Shown: positions 35,596-44,918, counted from the first letter of the stretch. The stretch is DNA of 64,000 bases from Rikenellaceae bacterium (GCA_902363575.1 CABJAJ010000005.1:152227-216226), one strand, 5' to 3'. The notes: a model not told the origin generated them from the letters alone. Numbers and translations: made by a program.

Positions 35596-36300
35596 TTACT
35601 TCTGCGAATTGTGCCTCGGTCCGTTTTTCTGGTAGCGGTTGACGTGCTGCCCGGGGTGCGGATTGGGATGCGGGTTGCGGTTCTTCTGGAGAGCACGCTG
35701 CTGCGGGCGCTGCTGGTTTTTCTGAGGACGCGCCGGAAGGTGCTGTTTGTAGTCGCTTCGGAGATTATTTAAAGCAACTTCGTCGATGACGATGCCGCCC
35801 CCGGACATCCGCTTTATATCTTTTATGATGACCTCATTGTTGGGGTGCTCCTGGTTGTACTCATAGCTTTTGGTGCGCATGTAGCGGGCCAGGTTGTCCA
35901 CCGTGCGGGCCACGGTTTCGGGCCGCCGCTCCCCGGCCAGCGTGCGGATCATGCGGCCGACGTACTTGCCGTAATGCTTCAGGGCGATGCGGTCCTGCGA
36001 GTAAGGCATGCGGCGCGGGGTGACCGTGAGCTCCTGGCGCGATGGGCGCGGATAGGGCGAATCGACATCGAGCTGAAAATCAGACATGATGAACAGGTGG
36101 TCCCAGAGCTTGTGCGTGAAGTCGGCCGTGTCGCGCAGCAGGGGATTGAGGTTGCCCATCACTGCGATCACGGCGCGGGCCTGACGGTTGCGCTCGCGCC
36201 GGTCGTCGATCTGCAGAAGCGAATCGACCATCTCCTGGATGTGGCGCCCGTATTCGGGAAGGTACAGCTTGCGCCGCTTGTAATTGTAATTCTTCTTCAT
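35596..36300 (-). CDS. DUF4290 protein
   Basis: A 234-residue protein starting MKKNYNYKRRKLYLPEYGRH, matching the conserved opening of DUF4290, a family found almost only in Bacteroidetes. Helical core with MGNLNPLLRDTADFTHKLWD and DFQLDVDSPYPRP. The last ~50 residues are Pro/Asn/Gln/His-rich and basic, possibly disordered or nucleic-acid-binding. Cytoplasmic. No function is established. A possible minus-strand -7 box TACTTTTG lies far upstream at 36466-36459. Confidence 0.9.
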   Translation of the reverse strand: MKKNYNYKRRKLYLPEYGRHIQEMVDSLLQIDDRRERNRQARAVIAVMGNLNPLLRDTADFTHKLWDHLFIMSDFQLDVDSPYPRPSRQELTVTPRRMPYSQDRIALKHYGKYVGRMIRTLAGERRPETVARTVDNLARYMRTKSYEYNQEHPNNEVIIKDIKRMSGGGIVIDEVALNNLRSDYKQHLPARPQKNQQRPQQRALQKNRNPHPNPHPGQHVNRYQKNGPRHNSQK

Positions 36301-36492
36301 AATGCGATGATGCCTGCACGACTGCCGCGTTCGGTCACGGAAACACGGACGACAGGCCTGAACGATGTGCTTTTTCGGGTTTGAAACAGCCCGGGGCTCT
36401 TCCCGCGGGCGGGTGTCCGGATTTGATCCCGCACCGGATAAAGTTATTAACTTCGTGGCAAAAGTAAGGATTTTTTTCTCAAAAACAACTGC

Positions 36493-37620
36493 ATGGCAAA
36501 GGTTTTAATTCTGGACCATTCAAAAAGTATGCGAAACACCCTGCGCGAGCGGCTCGAGTTCGAGGGCTTCTCCACGGAGGGGGCAGAGACCGAAGCCGCC
36601 GCCGCGGAGATGTGCAGCCGCATCCCCTTCGACGTGATCCTCTCCGACAAGAGCTGCCGCGTGCCCGAGGTCGATGTGCCCTTTATCGTCCTCTCGTCGG
36701 AGGCCACCATCGACTCGGCGATCGAAGCCCTGCGCAACGGAGCGCAGGACTACCTGACCAAGCCCATCGACATGAACCGGCTGCTGCTGTCGCTGCGCGA
36801 GACCCTCGACCATCCCGATCCCGCACAGGCGACCCGCACGCCCGCCAAGGCCCGCCGCGCCCATGCGAACCATACCGAACAGATCATCGGCACCTCGCCC
36901 CAGATCGAGCACGTGAGGCAGCTTATCGACAAGGTGGCTCCGTCCGACGCCCGGGTGCTCATCACGGGCGAGAACGGCACGGGCAAGGAGCTCGTGGCCC
37001 GCTGGCTCCACGCCAAGAGCGCCCGCTCGGCCTTCCCCTTCGTGGAGGTGAACTGCGCGGCCATCCCCTCGGAGCTGATCGAGAGCGAGCTGTTCGGCCA
37101 CGAACGAGGCGCTTTCACCTCGGCCATCAAGCAGCGCAAGGGCAAGTTCGAGCAGGCCAACGGCGGCACGCTCTTCATGGACGAAATCGGGGATATGTCG
37201 CTCTCGGCCCAGGCCAAGGTGCTGCGTGCGCTCCAGGAGAGCAAGATTAGCCGCGTGGGGAGCGACAAGGACGTGGAGGTCGATGTGCGGGTGGTGGCCG
37301 CCACCAACAAAAACCTGCGCGAAGAGATCCGCAAGGGCAACTTCCGCGAAGACCTCTACCACCGTATCGGGGTCATCATCGTCAAGGTGCCGGCCCTGCG
37401 CGACCACCCCGACGATATTCCGCTGCTGATCGAATACTTCATCGGAAAAATCTGCGGCGAGTACAACCTGCCCGTCAAAAAGATCGATCCGGAGGCCCTC
37501 GACGCCCTCAAGACGATGCCCTGGAGCGGCAACATCCGCGAGCTGCGCAACGTGATCGAACGACTCATCATCCTCAGCGGCGACCGCATCACGGCCGACG
37601 ACGTAAAGAGCTACTGCTGA
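36493..37620 (+). CDS. Sigma-54-dependent NtrC-type activator lacking a DNA-binding domain
   Basis: A 375-residue protein. A shortened receiver domain (1-105) keeps Asp52 (FDVILSD), the Thr/Ser region and Lys90 (DYLTKP), but the MPxMdG loop and one helix are deleted. A AAA+ domain follows: Walker A GENGTGKE (159-166), Walker B LFMDEIGD, and the sigma-54 contact loop GAFTSA (206-211) where GAFTGA is usual. It ends at ITADDVKSYC without a Fis-type HTH. It presumably activates RpoN holoenzyme, perhaps from solution. rpoN itself is at 9357. Confidence 0.9.
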   Translation: MAKVLILDHSKSMRNTLRERLEFEGFSTEGAETEAAAAEMCSRIPFDVILSDKSCRVPEVDVPFIVLSSEATIDSAIEALRNGAQDYLTKPIDMNRLLLSLRETLDHPDPAQATRTPAKARRAHANHTEQIIGTSPQIEHVRQLIDKVAPSDARVLITGENGTGKELVARWLHAKSARSAFPFVEVNCAAIPSELIESELFGHERGAFTSAIKQRKGKFEQANGGTLFMDEIGDMSLSAQAKVLRALQESKISRVGSDKDVEVDVRVVAATNKNLREEIRKGNFREDLYHRIGVIIVKVPALRDHPDDIPLLIEYFIGKICGEYNLPVKKIDPEALDALKTMPWSGNIRELRNVIERLIILSGDRITADDVKSYC

Positions 37621-38044
37621 CCGGCGGCCTGCGCCCGGACTCCGCCAGAGCTGCCGTCAGGCATGTTGCCGGGCGAGCGCGGGGAAAGTCAGGCGATCCC
37701 TGCACGGTAGCCGACCGATAGCCGGACGGCAGAGAGGACGATGGAACGGACGGCGGGCCGAACGGACAACAGGCCGGACGGACAATAGGCCGGACGAATA
37801 CCAGGCCGACCGGAAAAAGGGTCAGACCCACAGCGGTCGGAAAGACAGCAATCGGTCGGACAGGCCGGATAACGAAAAGCGCATCAAAGCGCAGTAGATG
37901 CAGGAAAAGCCGCGTGCAGGCAGGAAAGCGGGGAGGAAACGGAAAAGCGGGACGGCAGGAAAAGCCGGATGCGGAAAAGCAAAGAGAAGCGCAAACAGCC
38001 GGGATCGGATGCCATGCGATCGGAATGGCACCGGCCTTATTCGG
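37621..38044. repeat. Gap with short irregular repeats
   Basis: ACAGGCCGGACGG-like units recur between about 37745 and 37815, and GGAAAAGCGGG/GGAAAAGCCGG-like units between 37905 and 37985. No gene or clear terminator is seen between the convergent activator and radC genes. Confidence 0.6.
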
Positions 38045-38713
38045 TTACTTCGGGTCGAGCAGGCCGTGTCTGAGGAAGCTGAACTCCCCCTCGCGTGCGA
38101 TAATCAGGTGATCCAGCAGCCGGATGTCGAACAGTGCGGCGGCACGGGCCAGCCGCTCGGTCAGCAGCCGGTCCTGCGGACTGGGTTCCGCCGTGCCCGA
38201 CGGATGGTTGTGCACCAGGATAAGCTGGGTGGCCAGCAGTTCGAGCGCCCGTTTTACCACCAGCCGGTGATCGACCACCGTGCCCTGCACCCCGCCCTGA
38301 CTGATGCGGCAGCGTTCGATGATGCGGTTGGTCGAGGTGAGGTAGAGCGCCCAGCACTCCTCATAGCCCAGGGATTCGATCTGCGGGCGAAACAGGCGGA
38401 TCACGTCGTCGCTCGTGGCGATACGGTCCGCATCGCCGGCTTCGGCCGCCAGCATGCGCCGGCCGATCTCGGCAGCGGCCGCAATGCGGCAGGCCCGTTT
38501 CAGGCCGATTCCCGCCGCCATGCGCAGGCGGGCGACGTCCGCGCGGCCCAGATCGGAAAGACGTCCGCCGAAAGCATCGAGCAGCCGGCCGGCCAGTTGC
38601 TCCATTGGCTCCCCGGCAACCCCGTCGCCCAGCAGCAGGGCGAGCAGCTCCCCATCCTCCAGCGCCTCGGCGCCCCTTGCGGTCAGTTTGTCCGTCAGAT
38701 CCCTCACGATCAA
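38045..38713 (-). CDS. radC: RadC-like JAB-domain protein
   Basis: A 222-residue protein. Residues ~35-75 have a helix-hairpin-helix-like region; residues ~105-222 are the JAB/MPN+ metalloprotease-like domain with HNHPSGTAEPSPQD, the RadC signature. Named for DNA repair, but the molecular role is not settled. Its start overlaps the rnc stop by 4 bases (ATGA), so the two are translationally coupled. Confidence 0.93.
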   Translation of the reverse strand: MIVRDLTDKLTARGAEALEDGELLALLLGDGVAGEPMEQLAGRLLDAFGGRLSDLGRADVARLRMAAGIGLKRACRIAAAAEIGRRMLAAEAGDADRIATSDDVIRLFRPQIESLGYEECWALYLTSTNRIIERCRISQGGVQGTVVDHRLVVKRALELLATQLILVHNHPSGTAEPSPQDRLLTERLARAAALFDIRLLDHLIIAREGEFSFLRHGLLDPK

Positions 38714-39483
38714 CTGCTCAACTTATCCACGCGATCGAGCAACAGGGCGCAGGCCTCGTCGTCCATAACCTGCGACACGGAGAACGACGCCCGCTGTTCG
38801 GCCTCCTTCTTGGAGTCGCCGACCCCGTGTCCGACCTCGATGCCGTCGATGAGTACCTTGGCGCAGAAACGGGTGCACCGGGGCGCGGCGTTGCGGTCGT
38901 GCCCGGTCTGGAAGAGGATGGCGTGGTGGTTCTTCTGGCACCATTCGATCAGGCGGCTCTTGTAATCGGTTTCCGATTCGGTGAGCTCGTCCAGCGCGAG
39001 ATACCGGTAATAAATGCGGTTGATGAGCAGCCGGTTCACGAAGTCGTATCCCTGATCCAGGTAAACGGCCCCCATCATCGACTCGAAGGCATCGCCGAAG
39101 ATGTTTTTCTGGGCGATGTTCCCGCTCGAATGGGAGATGACCAGCGCATCCAGCCCGAGGGCCCGCGCGAGCGCGTTGAGCGACTGACGCGAGACGATCT
39201 TCGACCGCAGCTGCGTCAGGAATCCCTCGTCGCCCTCGGGAAACTCGATATAGAGGTAGTCCGAGGTGACGGTTTCGATCACCGCGTCGCCCAGGAATTC
39301 GAGCCGCTCGTTGTTGATCTGGCGGCCGTCGTCCAATACCAAAGAAGCTGACTTGTGAATCAAAGCCAGCTTGTAAAGTTCGATGTTGTGCGGGATAAAT
39401 CCCAGCAGGTCGTCGATCTTGCGGTAAAACGCCTTGTCCCGTCCGAAATTGCGCCTCAGCGGACGCAGCATCCAATCAAACAC
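38710..39483 (-). CDS. rnc: Ribonuclease III
   Basis: A 257-residue protein. The RNase III signature NNERLEFLGDAVIETVTSDY and the second acidic site DAFESMMGAVYLDQGYD give the metal-binding catalytic residues. A C-terminal double-stranded-RNA-binding domain follows (SRLIEWCQKNHHAI, GDSKKEAEQRASF). It processes rRNA precursors and structured mRNAs. It follows fabF by 17 bases in the common acpP-fabF-rnc order. Confidence 0.97.
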   Translation of the reverse strand: MFDWMLRPLRRNFGRDKAFYRKIDDLLGFIPHNIELYKLALIHKSASLVLDDGRQINNERLEFLGDAVIETVTSDYLYIEFPEGDEGFLTQLRSKIVSRQSLNALARALGLDALVISHSSGNIAQKNIFGDAFESMMGAVYLDQGYDFVNRLLINRIYYRYLALDELTESETDYKSRLIEWCQKNHHAILFQTGHDRNAAPRCTRFCAKVLIDGIEVGHGVGDSKKEAEQRASFSVSQVMDDEACALLLDRVDKLSS

Positions 39484-39500
39484 GGCGCAGGCGGTTTACC

Positions 39501-40748
39501 TCAGTATTTGCGGAACAGCACCGTGGAGTTGTGCCCGCCGAATCCGAACGTGTTGCTCATCGCACACCGCACCTCGCGGCGCTGAGCGACGTTGAGCGTC
39601 AGGTTGAGCCGGGGATCGATCTCCGGATCGAGGTTCACGTTGTTGATGGTGGGAGGCACCACTCCGTGCGTGATGGCGAAGATGCAGGCCAGCGCCTCCA
39701 CCGCCCCCGTCGCGCCCAGCAGGTGACCGGTCATCGACTTGGTCGAGGAGATGTTCTGCTTGTAAACATGCTCGCCGAACACATTCATCACGGCCTTCAG
39801 CTCGGGCACGTCGCCCGCAGGCGTCGAGGTGCCGTGGACGTTCACATAGTCCACCTCTTCGGGGCCGATGCCCGCGTCCTTCAGGGCGTCGCGCATCGAC
39901 TTGATGGCCCCCTTGCCCTCGGGATGGGGTGCCGTGAAATGGTAGGCGTCCGCCGAACGGCCTCCGCCGATCATTTCGCAGTAGATCCTGGCCCCCCGCG
40001 CCTTGGCGTGTTCCAGCTCCTCGAGGATCAGCGCCCCCGCACCCTCGCCGATGACGAAGCCGTCGCGGTCCACGTCGAACGGACGCGAAGCGTGCAATGG
40101 GTCGTCGTTGCGCGTCGAGAGCGCCTGCATCGCGTTGAATCCGCCGACGCTCGGCTCGTTCACCGCGGCTTCCGAGCCGCCCGAAACCACGACGTCGGCC
40201 TTGCCGTAGCGGATGGCGTTGAAGGCGTCGATCATACCGTGGTTGGAGGAGGCGCACGCCGAGACGGTGCAGTAGTTCGGCCCCATGAACCCGTACTTGA
40301 TCGAGATGTACCCCGCAGCGATATCGGCGATCATGCGGGGAATAAAGAACGGGCTAAACCGAGGCGTGTTTCCACCCTCAGCATAGCCCAGACATTCGTC
40401 GAAGAACGATTTGAGTCCTCCGATCCCCGAACTCCAGATCACGCCCACCTGCTCCAGGTCGGTCTTTTCGAGATCGAGCCCCGAATCCTCCACGGCCTGC
40501 GTGGCGGCGATCAGGGCATACTGGGCGAAGAGGTCGTATTTGCGGACCTCCTTGCGGTCGAAATGCTGGGTCCAGTCGTAATTTTTAACCTCACAAGCAA
40601 ACCTCGTCTTAAATTTTGCGGCATCGAAGTGCGTAATCGGCGCAGCACCACTTACCCCCTTTTCCAGATTCGTAAAAAACTCCTCAACATTATTGCCGAT
40701 CGGGTTGATGGTACCGATACCCGTAACGACTACCCTTCTTTCAGTCAT
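39501..40748 (-). CDS. fabF: 3-oxoacyl-ACP synthase II
   Basis: A 415-residue condensing enzyme starting MTERRVVVTGIGTINPIGNN. The nucleophile is in TVSACASSNHGMIDA, with catalytic His in NVHGTSTPAGD and the second His in STKSMTGHLLGATGAVEA; C-terminal NTFGFGGHNSTVLFRKY is typical. It elongates fatty acyl-ACP in the cytoplasm. The acpP gene lies 43 bases upstream. Confidence 0.98.
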   Translation of the reverse strand: MTERRVVVTGIGTINPIGNNVEEFFTNLEKGVSGAAPITHFDAAKFKTRFACEVKNYDWTQHFDRKEVRKYDLFAQYALIAATQAVEDSGLDLEKTDLEQVGVIWSSGIGGLKSFFDECLGYAEGGNTPRFSPFFIPRMIADIAAGYISIKYGFMGPNYCTVSACASSNHGMIDAFNAIRYGKADVVVSGGSEAAVNEPSVGGFNAMQALSTRNDDPLHASRPFDVDRDGFVIGEGAGALILEELEHAKARGARIYCEMIGGGRSADAYHFTAPHPEGKGAIKSMRDALKDAGIGPEEVDYVNVHGTSTPAGDVPELKAVMNVFGEHVYKQNISSTKSMTGHLLGATGAVEALACIFAITHGVVPPTINNVNLDPEIDPRLNLTLNVAQRREVRCAMSNTFGFGGHNSTVLFRKY

Positions 40749-40791
40749 AAATTTAAGGCTTTGAGAACGCCGGCGATAGGTTCCTGTGAAT

Positions 40792-41028
40792 TTATTTCTT
40801 GTGCGATTCGATGTAGGTGATGGCGTCGCCGACCGTTGCGATCTTCTCGGCGTCTTCGTCAGGGATCTGGATGTCGAAAGCCTTCTCGAACTCCATGATA
40901 AGCTCCACGGTGTCGAGCGAGTCGGCGCCCAGGTGGTTGGTGAAACTTGCTTCGGGCACGACTTCAGACTCCTTTACACCCAACTTGTCGACGATGATTT
41001 CGACAACTTTAGATTGAACTTCTGACAT
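40792..41028 (-). CDS. acpP: Acyl carrier protein
   Basis: A 78-residue acidic four-helix protein. The phosphopantetheine attachment Ser is in the classic [16 protein letters not shown] motif. First gene of the acpP-fabF-rnc-radC group. A minus-strand -7 box TACTTTTG lies at 41103-41096. Confidence 0.98.
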   Translation of the reverse strand: MSEVQSKVVEIIVDKLGVKESEVVPEASFTNHLGADSLDTVELIMEFEKAFDIQIPDEDAEKIATVGDAITYIESHKK

Positions 41029-41089
41029 AACTTTAATTTTTTAGTTAAACAATTATTATTTGGAAATAGTTCGTTATTTCGCAGATAAT

Positions 41090-41124
41090 TTTGCGCAAAA
41101 GTAACACTTTTTTCATTACTTTTG
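41090..41124. promoter_or_regulatory. Divergent acpP/pepE promoter region with dyad
   Basis: Plus strand TACTTTTG at 41117-41124, with TTTG at 41090-41093 (23-base spacing), points to pepE. Minus strand TACTTTTG at 41103-41096 points to acpP. Together CAAAAGTAA and TTACTTTTG form a perfect 9 bp inverted repeat with an 11-base spacer. Confidence 0.7.
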
Positions 41125-41194
41125 GCATGAACCAACAAATATTTATCAACACGGTTGTCCACAGGATTCACAACCGGATAAGAACCAAATGCTT

Positions 41195-41896
41195 ATGAAA
41201 CTGCTCCTGATTTCCAACTCCACCAATGCCGGAGAACCCTATCTGAAGTACCCGCTGCCCGAAATCCGCCGCTTCCTGGACGGGGTGCGCAGCGTGGCGT
41301 TCGTTCCCTATGCCGCCGTCACCTTCTCCTACGACGAGTACCGGCGGCGGGTGCAGGAGCGGTTCGACGAACTGGGCATCCGCGTCGATTCCGTACACGG
41401 GCTCGCCGACCCCGCGGCCGCGATCCGCGAGGCGGAGGCCGTCTGCGTCGGGGGCGGCAACACCTTCGCCCTGCTGAAAGCCATGCAACGGCTGGGGCTC
41501 GTCAGGGCCATCCGCGACCGCGTCGCGCAGGGTATCCCCTATGTCGGATGGTCGGCCGGCAGCAACGTCACCTGCCCCACCATCTGCACCACCAACGATA
41601 TGCCCATCGTGGAGCCCGAATCGTTCGAGGCCGTCGGGCTGGTGCCGTTCCAGATCAACCCCCACTACCTGGACGCCAATCCCCAGGGACACGCGGGCGA
41701 GACGCGCGAGCAACGGCTGCTCGAATACATCGAGGCCAACCCCGGCCGGTATGCCGTGGGGCTGCGCGAGGGGTGTATGCTCCGCTACACGGACGGCGGG
41801 CTGCAACTGATCGGCGACCGTCCGCTGCGCATATTCCGCAAGGGGATCGCCCCCTACGAGGTCAATGCCGGCGACGACCTCTCGTTCCTGCTCTGA
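41195..41896 (+). CDS. pepE: Peptidase E (alpha-aspartyl dipeptidase, S51)
   Basis: A 233-residue protein starting MKLLLISNSTNAGEPYL; an ATG two codons earlier is also possible. The nucleophile elbow is GWSAGSNVTCPTICTTNDMP, and VCVGGGNTFALLK and VPFQINPHYLD are characteristic S51 segments. It cleaves dipeptides with N-terminal Asp. It is cytoplasmic and lies divergent from acpP. Confidence 0.95.
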   Translation: MKLLLISNSTNAGEPYLKYPLPEIRRFLDGVRSVAFVPYAAVTFSYDEYRRRVQERFDELGIRVDSVHGLADPAAAIREAEAVCVGGGNTFALLKAMQRLGLVRAIRDRVAQGIPYVGWSAGSNVTCPTICTTNDMPIVEPESFEAVGLVPFQINPHYLDANPQGHAGETREQRLLEYIEANPGRYAVGLREGCMLRYTDGGLQLIGDRPLRIFRKGIAPYEVNAGDDLSFLL

Positions 41897-41935
41897 CGCA
41901 GCCGACAAGCCGTACTTAATATATTGTGCAATCAA

Positions 41936-41962
41936 GCGCACCCCGGTTCGACCGGGGTGCGC
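41936..41962 (+). terminator. Terminator hairpin after pepE
   Basis: GCGCACCCCGGT / ACCGGGGTGCGC, a perfect 12 bp stem with loop TCG; only a short T-rich tail follows. The rest of the 41897-42214 gap is GC-rich with no supportable gene. Confidence 0.7.
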
Positions 41963-42134
41963 CGTTTCCGGCCGGCCGGGTTCGCACTCCCGCCCGGAGC
42001 CGGTCGCTCCGGTCGGCGCGTTTCCGATCCTCCTTTTCGGTCACGCCATCGCCCGCCCCTGCCTTCCGGTCGCAACCCTTTCTGCCGCGCAACCGCGCAT
42101 GCGGCACGCCCCGGCACCTGCGCAGCCGGCGGTG

Positions 42135-42168
42135 AAAAAACGGGCCGCATCCTGCGGATGCAGCCCGT
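42135..42168 (-). terminator. Intrinsic terminator of the Omp28-type lipoprotein gene
   Basis: On the minus strand, ACGGGCTGCATCC pairs with GGATGCGGCCCGT and is followed by TTTTTT, about 45 bases past the stop codon. Confidence 0.85.
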
Positions 42169-42214
42169 CGCTTTCCAGCCCGGCCGTAGGGCGCATTCTG
42201 CCCGCCGGCTCCGC

Positions 42215-43852
42215 TTACTGTACCATCGGTTCGTACTGGTAGTCCACCGACTCGCCGACCGGGCAGCTCACCGCGTTGGAGACGAGGTATCCCAACGGCG
42301 CCGTTTCGGTCTGCTCCGAGGTCTTGCAGACGTAAGCCACCACGCGGCAGTTCGCCGTCACGCTCGCCTCGGGAATCGTCACTGTATAGCGGTACGTCCC
42401 CTCCTGACCGGCCTCCAGCCGGCCGATCTTCTCCGCAGGCTGATCCCCGGCGGTGACCATCGCCTGCCCGACGTTCATGTGGTAGAACGGATCGGAGGCG
42501 CTGTGCTGGTAGCCCTCAATACGGTCTTCGACCAGCACCGCGCCGAGCCAGTACTCCTGCCCCTCGCGGGCCGTAACGCGGATCGTCACCGACAGCTCGC
42601 GCCCGGCCAACGAGGTGGCGACGGCGATGCCGGCGGTAGCGGCGTCCGCCGCCTGCACGTCGCGGATATCTGCGACCATCTCGGGCGTGCTGGCTTCGAG
42701 GTTGGCGAACATGCTGTTGGAGGAGAAATCCGCATTCCAGTCGAGCACATAGGCGGGAATGTTGGCTGCGAGCTGCTTATAGTATCGCACCATGATAAGG
42801 TCGAATATCGGCACGAGGTTGCCCTGTTCGCTCGATTTTTCGTGGAACGCCACCGGCAGCGCGCGGTCGTAGAGCAGGTCGTGGGTGCAGTAGTGGATGG
42901 CGTCGATCATGAAATGGCACGACCAGCACCAGGTCGCGGTCATCTCGGCCAGCAGCGTGCGCCGGTAGAATCGACTGGGGTCGGGCGTGAACGGGGCCTC
43001 TTCGACGGTGATCTCCTCCCGGTTTTCGCTCACCACCTCGGGGTTGCTCTTCAGGAAAGCCTCGACGCGGTATTTCCCGACGGCGTGGTAGCTCCGCGTG
43101 CGCCCCAGGTAGGTATCCCCGTCGGGCTCGCGCATGGTGAACCGGGTCGAAACGTCCTCGCCCTCGCTCGACATCACCGAAAAAACGACCGGCTCGCCGA
43201 CGTGCACGACCGTCTTGTCGGCCTCGATGCGGTAGGTCGCACTCGGTTTGAGGACGGTGACCGTCACCGTGTTTTCAGCCGGAATTCCGTCGGGCCATTC
43301 GGGGGCGTCGGTCATGTAGCGGGCCTCCACGTCGTAATTGCCCGCCTGCTGCCAGGCGTGCGAAGCGCCCGCGAAGGTCTCGTCCCCCGAACCGATCCGG
43401 CAGTCGGCCGTCACGTCACGCCCGTCGGACGAGGTGACGGTAAAGACGACCGTCTCGCCCACGTTCACCACCTCCCGGTCGGCTGCGAGCGTGTAGGCGG
43501 TCGCCCCGCCCGTGACGGTGATGGTCACGGTATTCGCGGCGGCAATTCCGTCGGGATTCGCGGGGTCGTCGGTCAGGTAATGGGCCTCGACGACATAGGT
43601 TCCGGCCGTATTCCACGTATGGGTATTGCCCAGAAAACAGTTGATATCGGAGCAGATCCGGCAGTCGGCCGTCACGTCCTGCCCGTCGGAGGAGGTGACC
43701 GTGAAGGTAACCGGCTCGCCGACCCCGACGGTCGTGCGGTCGGCCTTCAGCGTAAAGGGCGGAACGGGATCGCCGAGGGGTTCTTCGGTGTCGTTGCAGC
43801 CGGCGGCGAAAACAAGCAGCAGCGCCGACAAAAGGTAGGTCAGGTATTTCAT
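42215..43852 (-). CDS. Omp28-type surface lipoprotein with three Ig-like repeats
   Basis: A 545-residue lipoprotein (MKYLTYLLSALLLVFAAGC, Cys19). Three tandem Ig/PKD-like repeats of ~95 residues start near 36, 132 and 224 with AD+TxVxVGEPVxFxVxSS and the DGxDVTADCRI turn in the first two. The C-terminal ~270 residues match Omp28: a thioredoxin-like opening LLAEMTATWCWSCHFMIDAI with a C-x-x-C pair, then a beta domain. Likely exposed on the outer membrane; role unknown. A -7 box TAAATTTG (43879-43872) precedes it. Confidence 0.88.
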   Translation of the reverse strand: MKYLTYLLSALLLVFAAGCNDTEEPLGDPVPPFTLKADRTTVGVGEPVTFTVTSSDGQDVTADCRICSDINCFLGNTHTWNTAGTYVVEAHYLTDDPANPDGIAAANTVTITVTGGATAYTLAADREVVNVGETVVFTVTSSDGRDVTADCRIGSGDETFAGASHAWQQAGNYDVEARYMTDAPEWPDGIPAENTVTVTVLKPSATYRIEADKTVVHVGEPVVFSVMSSEGEDVSTRFTMREPDGDTYLGRTRSYHAVGKYRVEAFLKSNPEVVSENREEITVEEAPFTPDPSRFYRRTLLAEMTATWCWSCHFMIDAIHYCTHDLLYDRALPVAFHEKSSEQGNLVPIFDLIMVRYYKQLAANIPAYVLDWNADFSSNSMFANLEASTPEMVADIRDVQAADAATAGIAVATSLAGRELSVTIRVTAREGQEYWLGAVLVEDRIEGYQHSASDPFYHMNVGQAMVTAGDQPAEKIGRLEAGQEGTYRYTVTIPEASVTANCRVVAYVCKTSEQTETAPLGYLVSNAVSCPVGESVDYQYEPMVQ

Positions 43853-43879
43853 ACGATTTGCAGTTATTCGACAAATTTA

Positions 43880-44284
43880 CGTTTTTTTTGGGAAAACCGG
43901 CAGATTGCGGCCAAAAATCCGCCTGTCCGACACAAGCCGCATCTTCGACCGCATAGCCTTTTTCTGTCGAGTATGGACGTTTTCTCCCGCCTCCACAGCT
44001 CTTTCACGACGAGCATAGGCTCACTGTTTCTCAGCCTCTTGCCACAAGGGAGGATGCCTCTCGGCTTTCTTGCGGGGGAACGGACTCCTCACGACTGCAC
44101 AACTTTTTCCCGCCGAAGAGGGCTGCCTGCTCCCGGCTCCGCAGCCTTATCCGCAGCAGCAGGTCGCCCGCAAACTTCACCGCTTTCCCCGCCGGAGGAG
44201 GCACCGCTCCGCAACCTTTCCGAGGGGCGAGCAGACAGCCATCCCCCTTCATCCCGGTGCCGGCATGAATCGCCTTTTAACGAC
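43880..44284. other. Gap without a supportable gene
   Basis: Between the Omp28-type gene and the dps control region. Contains several short GGCTGCCTGC/GCAGCAGG-like segments but no regular repeat and no convincing reading frame. Confidence 0.6.
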
Positions 44285-44352
44285 AATAGATTTTATAGAT
44301 ATAAACATGCCTGAAATCTATTTGATTTATATTTCTTACCGCACTATCTTTG
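44285..44352 (+). promoter_or_regulatory. dps promoter with upstream dyad
   Basis: TTTG at 44321-44324, 20 bases, TATCTTTG at 44345-44352 form a near-ideal promoter. AATAGATTT (44285-44293) and AAATCTATT (44314-44322) form a perfect 9 bp inverted repeat whose right arm touches the -33 box, suggesting a regulator site. In Bacteroides, dps responds to oxidative stress through OxyR; a match to an OxyR site is not established here. Confidence 0.75.
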
Positions 44353-44399
44353 CAACAGCAACAAGGAAAAACAATACGAACATTTAAAATAATCAAATT

Positions 44400-44900
44400 A
44401 TGAAAACGCTGGATTATCTTCATCTGAACGAATCGACCTCGGCCAACGTGGTGGCCTCCCTCAAGCAACTGCTCGCCGATTTCCAGGTCCACTACATGAA
44501 CCTGCGCGGCTTCCACTGGAACATCAAGGGGCGCGGCTTCTTCGTGCTGCACGCCAAATTCGAGGAGCTCTACAACGACGCGGCCGAGAAGGTCGATCAG
44601 ATCGCCGAACGCATCCTGATGCTGGGCGGCTCCCCCTCCAACAAGTTCAGCGACTACCTCAACCTCTCGCACGTGGCCGAGATCGGCGGGGTGAGCTGCG
44701 GGGATCAGGCGCTCGGACACATCCTGGAGACCTACCGGCACCTGATCGGCGAAGAGCGCAAGCTGCTGTCGCAGGCCTCGGAAGCGGGCGACGAAGTGAC
44801 CGTCTCGATGATGACCGACTACCTGGAGGAGCAGGAGAAAATGGTTTGGATGCTCTGCGCCTATGCCGACGGCAAACCCTCGGGCGAATGTGGCAAATAA
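44400..44900 (+). CDS. dps: Dps ferritin-like DNA-protection protein
   Basis: A 166-residue protein of normal Dps length. The inter-subunit ferroxidase residues are visible: HWNIKGRGFFVLHAKFEELY (His, then His and Glu) with the Asp/Glu on the facing helix. Four-helix bundle; forms a 12-mer that oxidises and stores iron and shields DNA under oxidative stress. Strong promoter upstream and terminator downstream, so it is a single-gene unit. Confidence 0.97.
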   Translation: MKTLDYLHLNESTSANVVASLKQLLADFQVHYMNLRGFHWNIKGRGFFVLHAKFEELYNDAAEKVDQIAERILMLGGSPSNKFSDYLNLSHVAEIGGVSCGDQALGHILETYRHLIGEERKLLSQASEAGDEVTVSMMTDYLEEQEKMVWMLCAYADGKPSGECGK

Positions 44901-44918
44901 CCGCGCCATAACCGAAGA

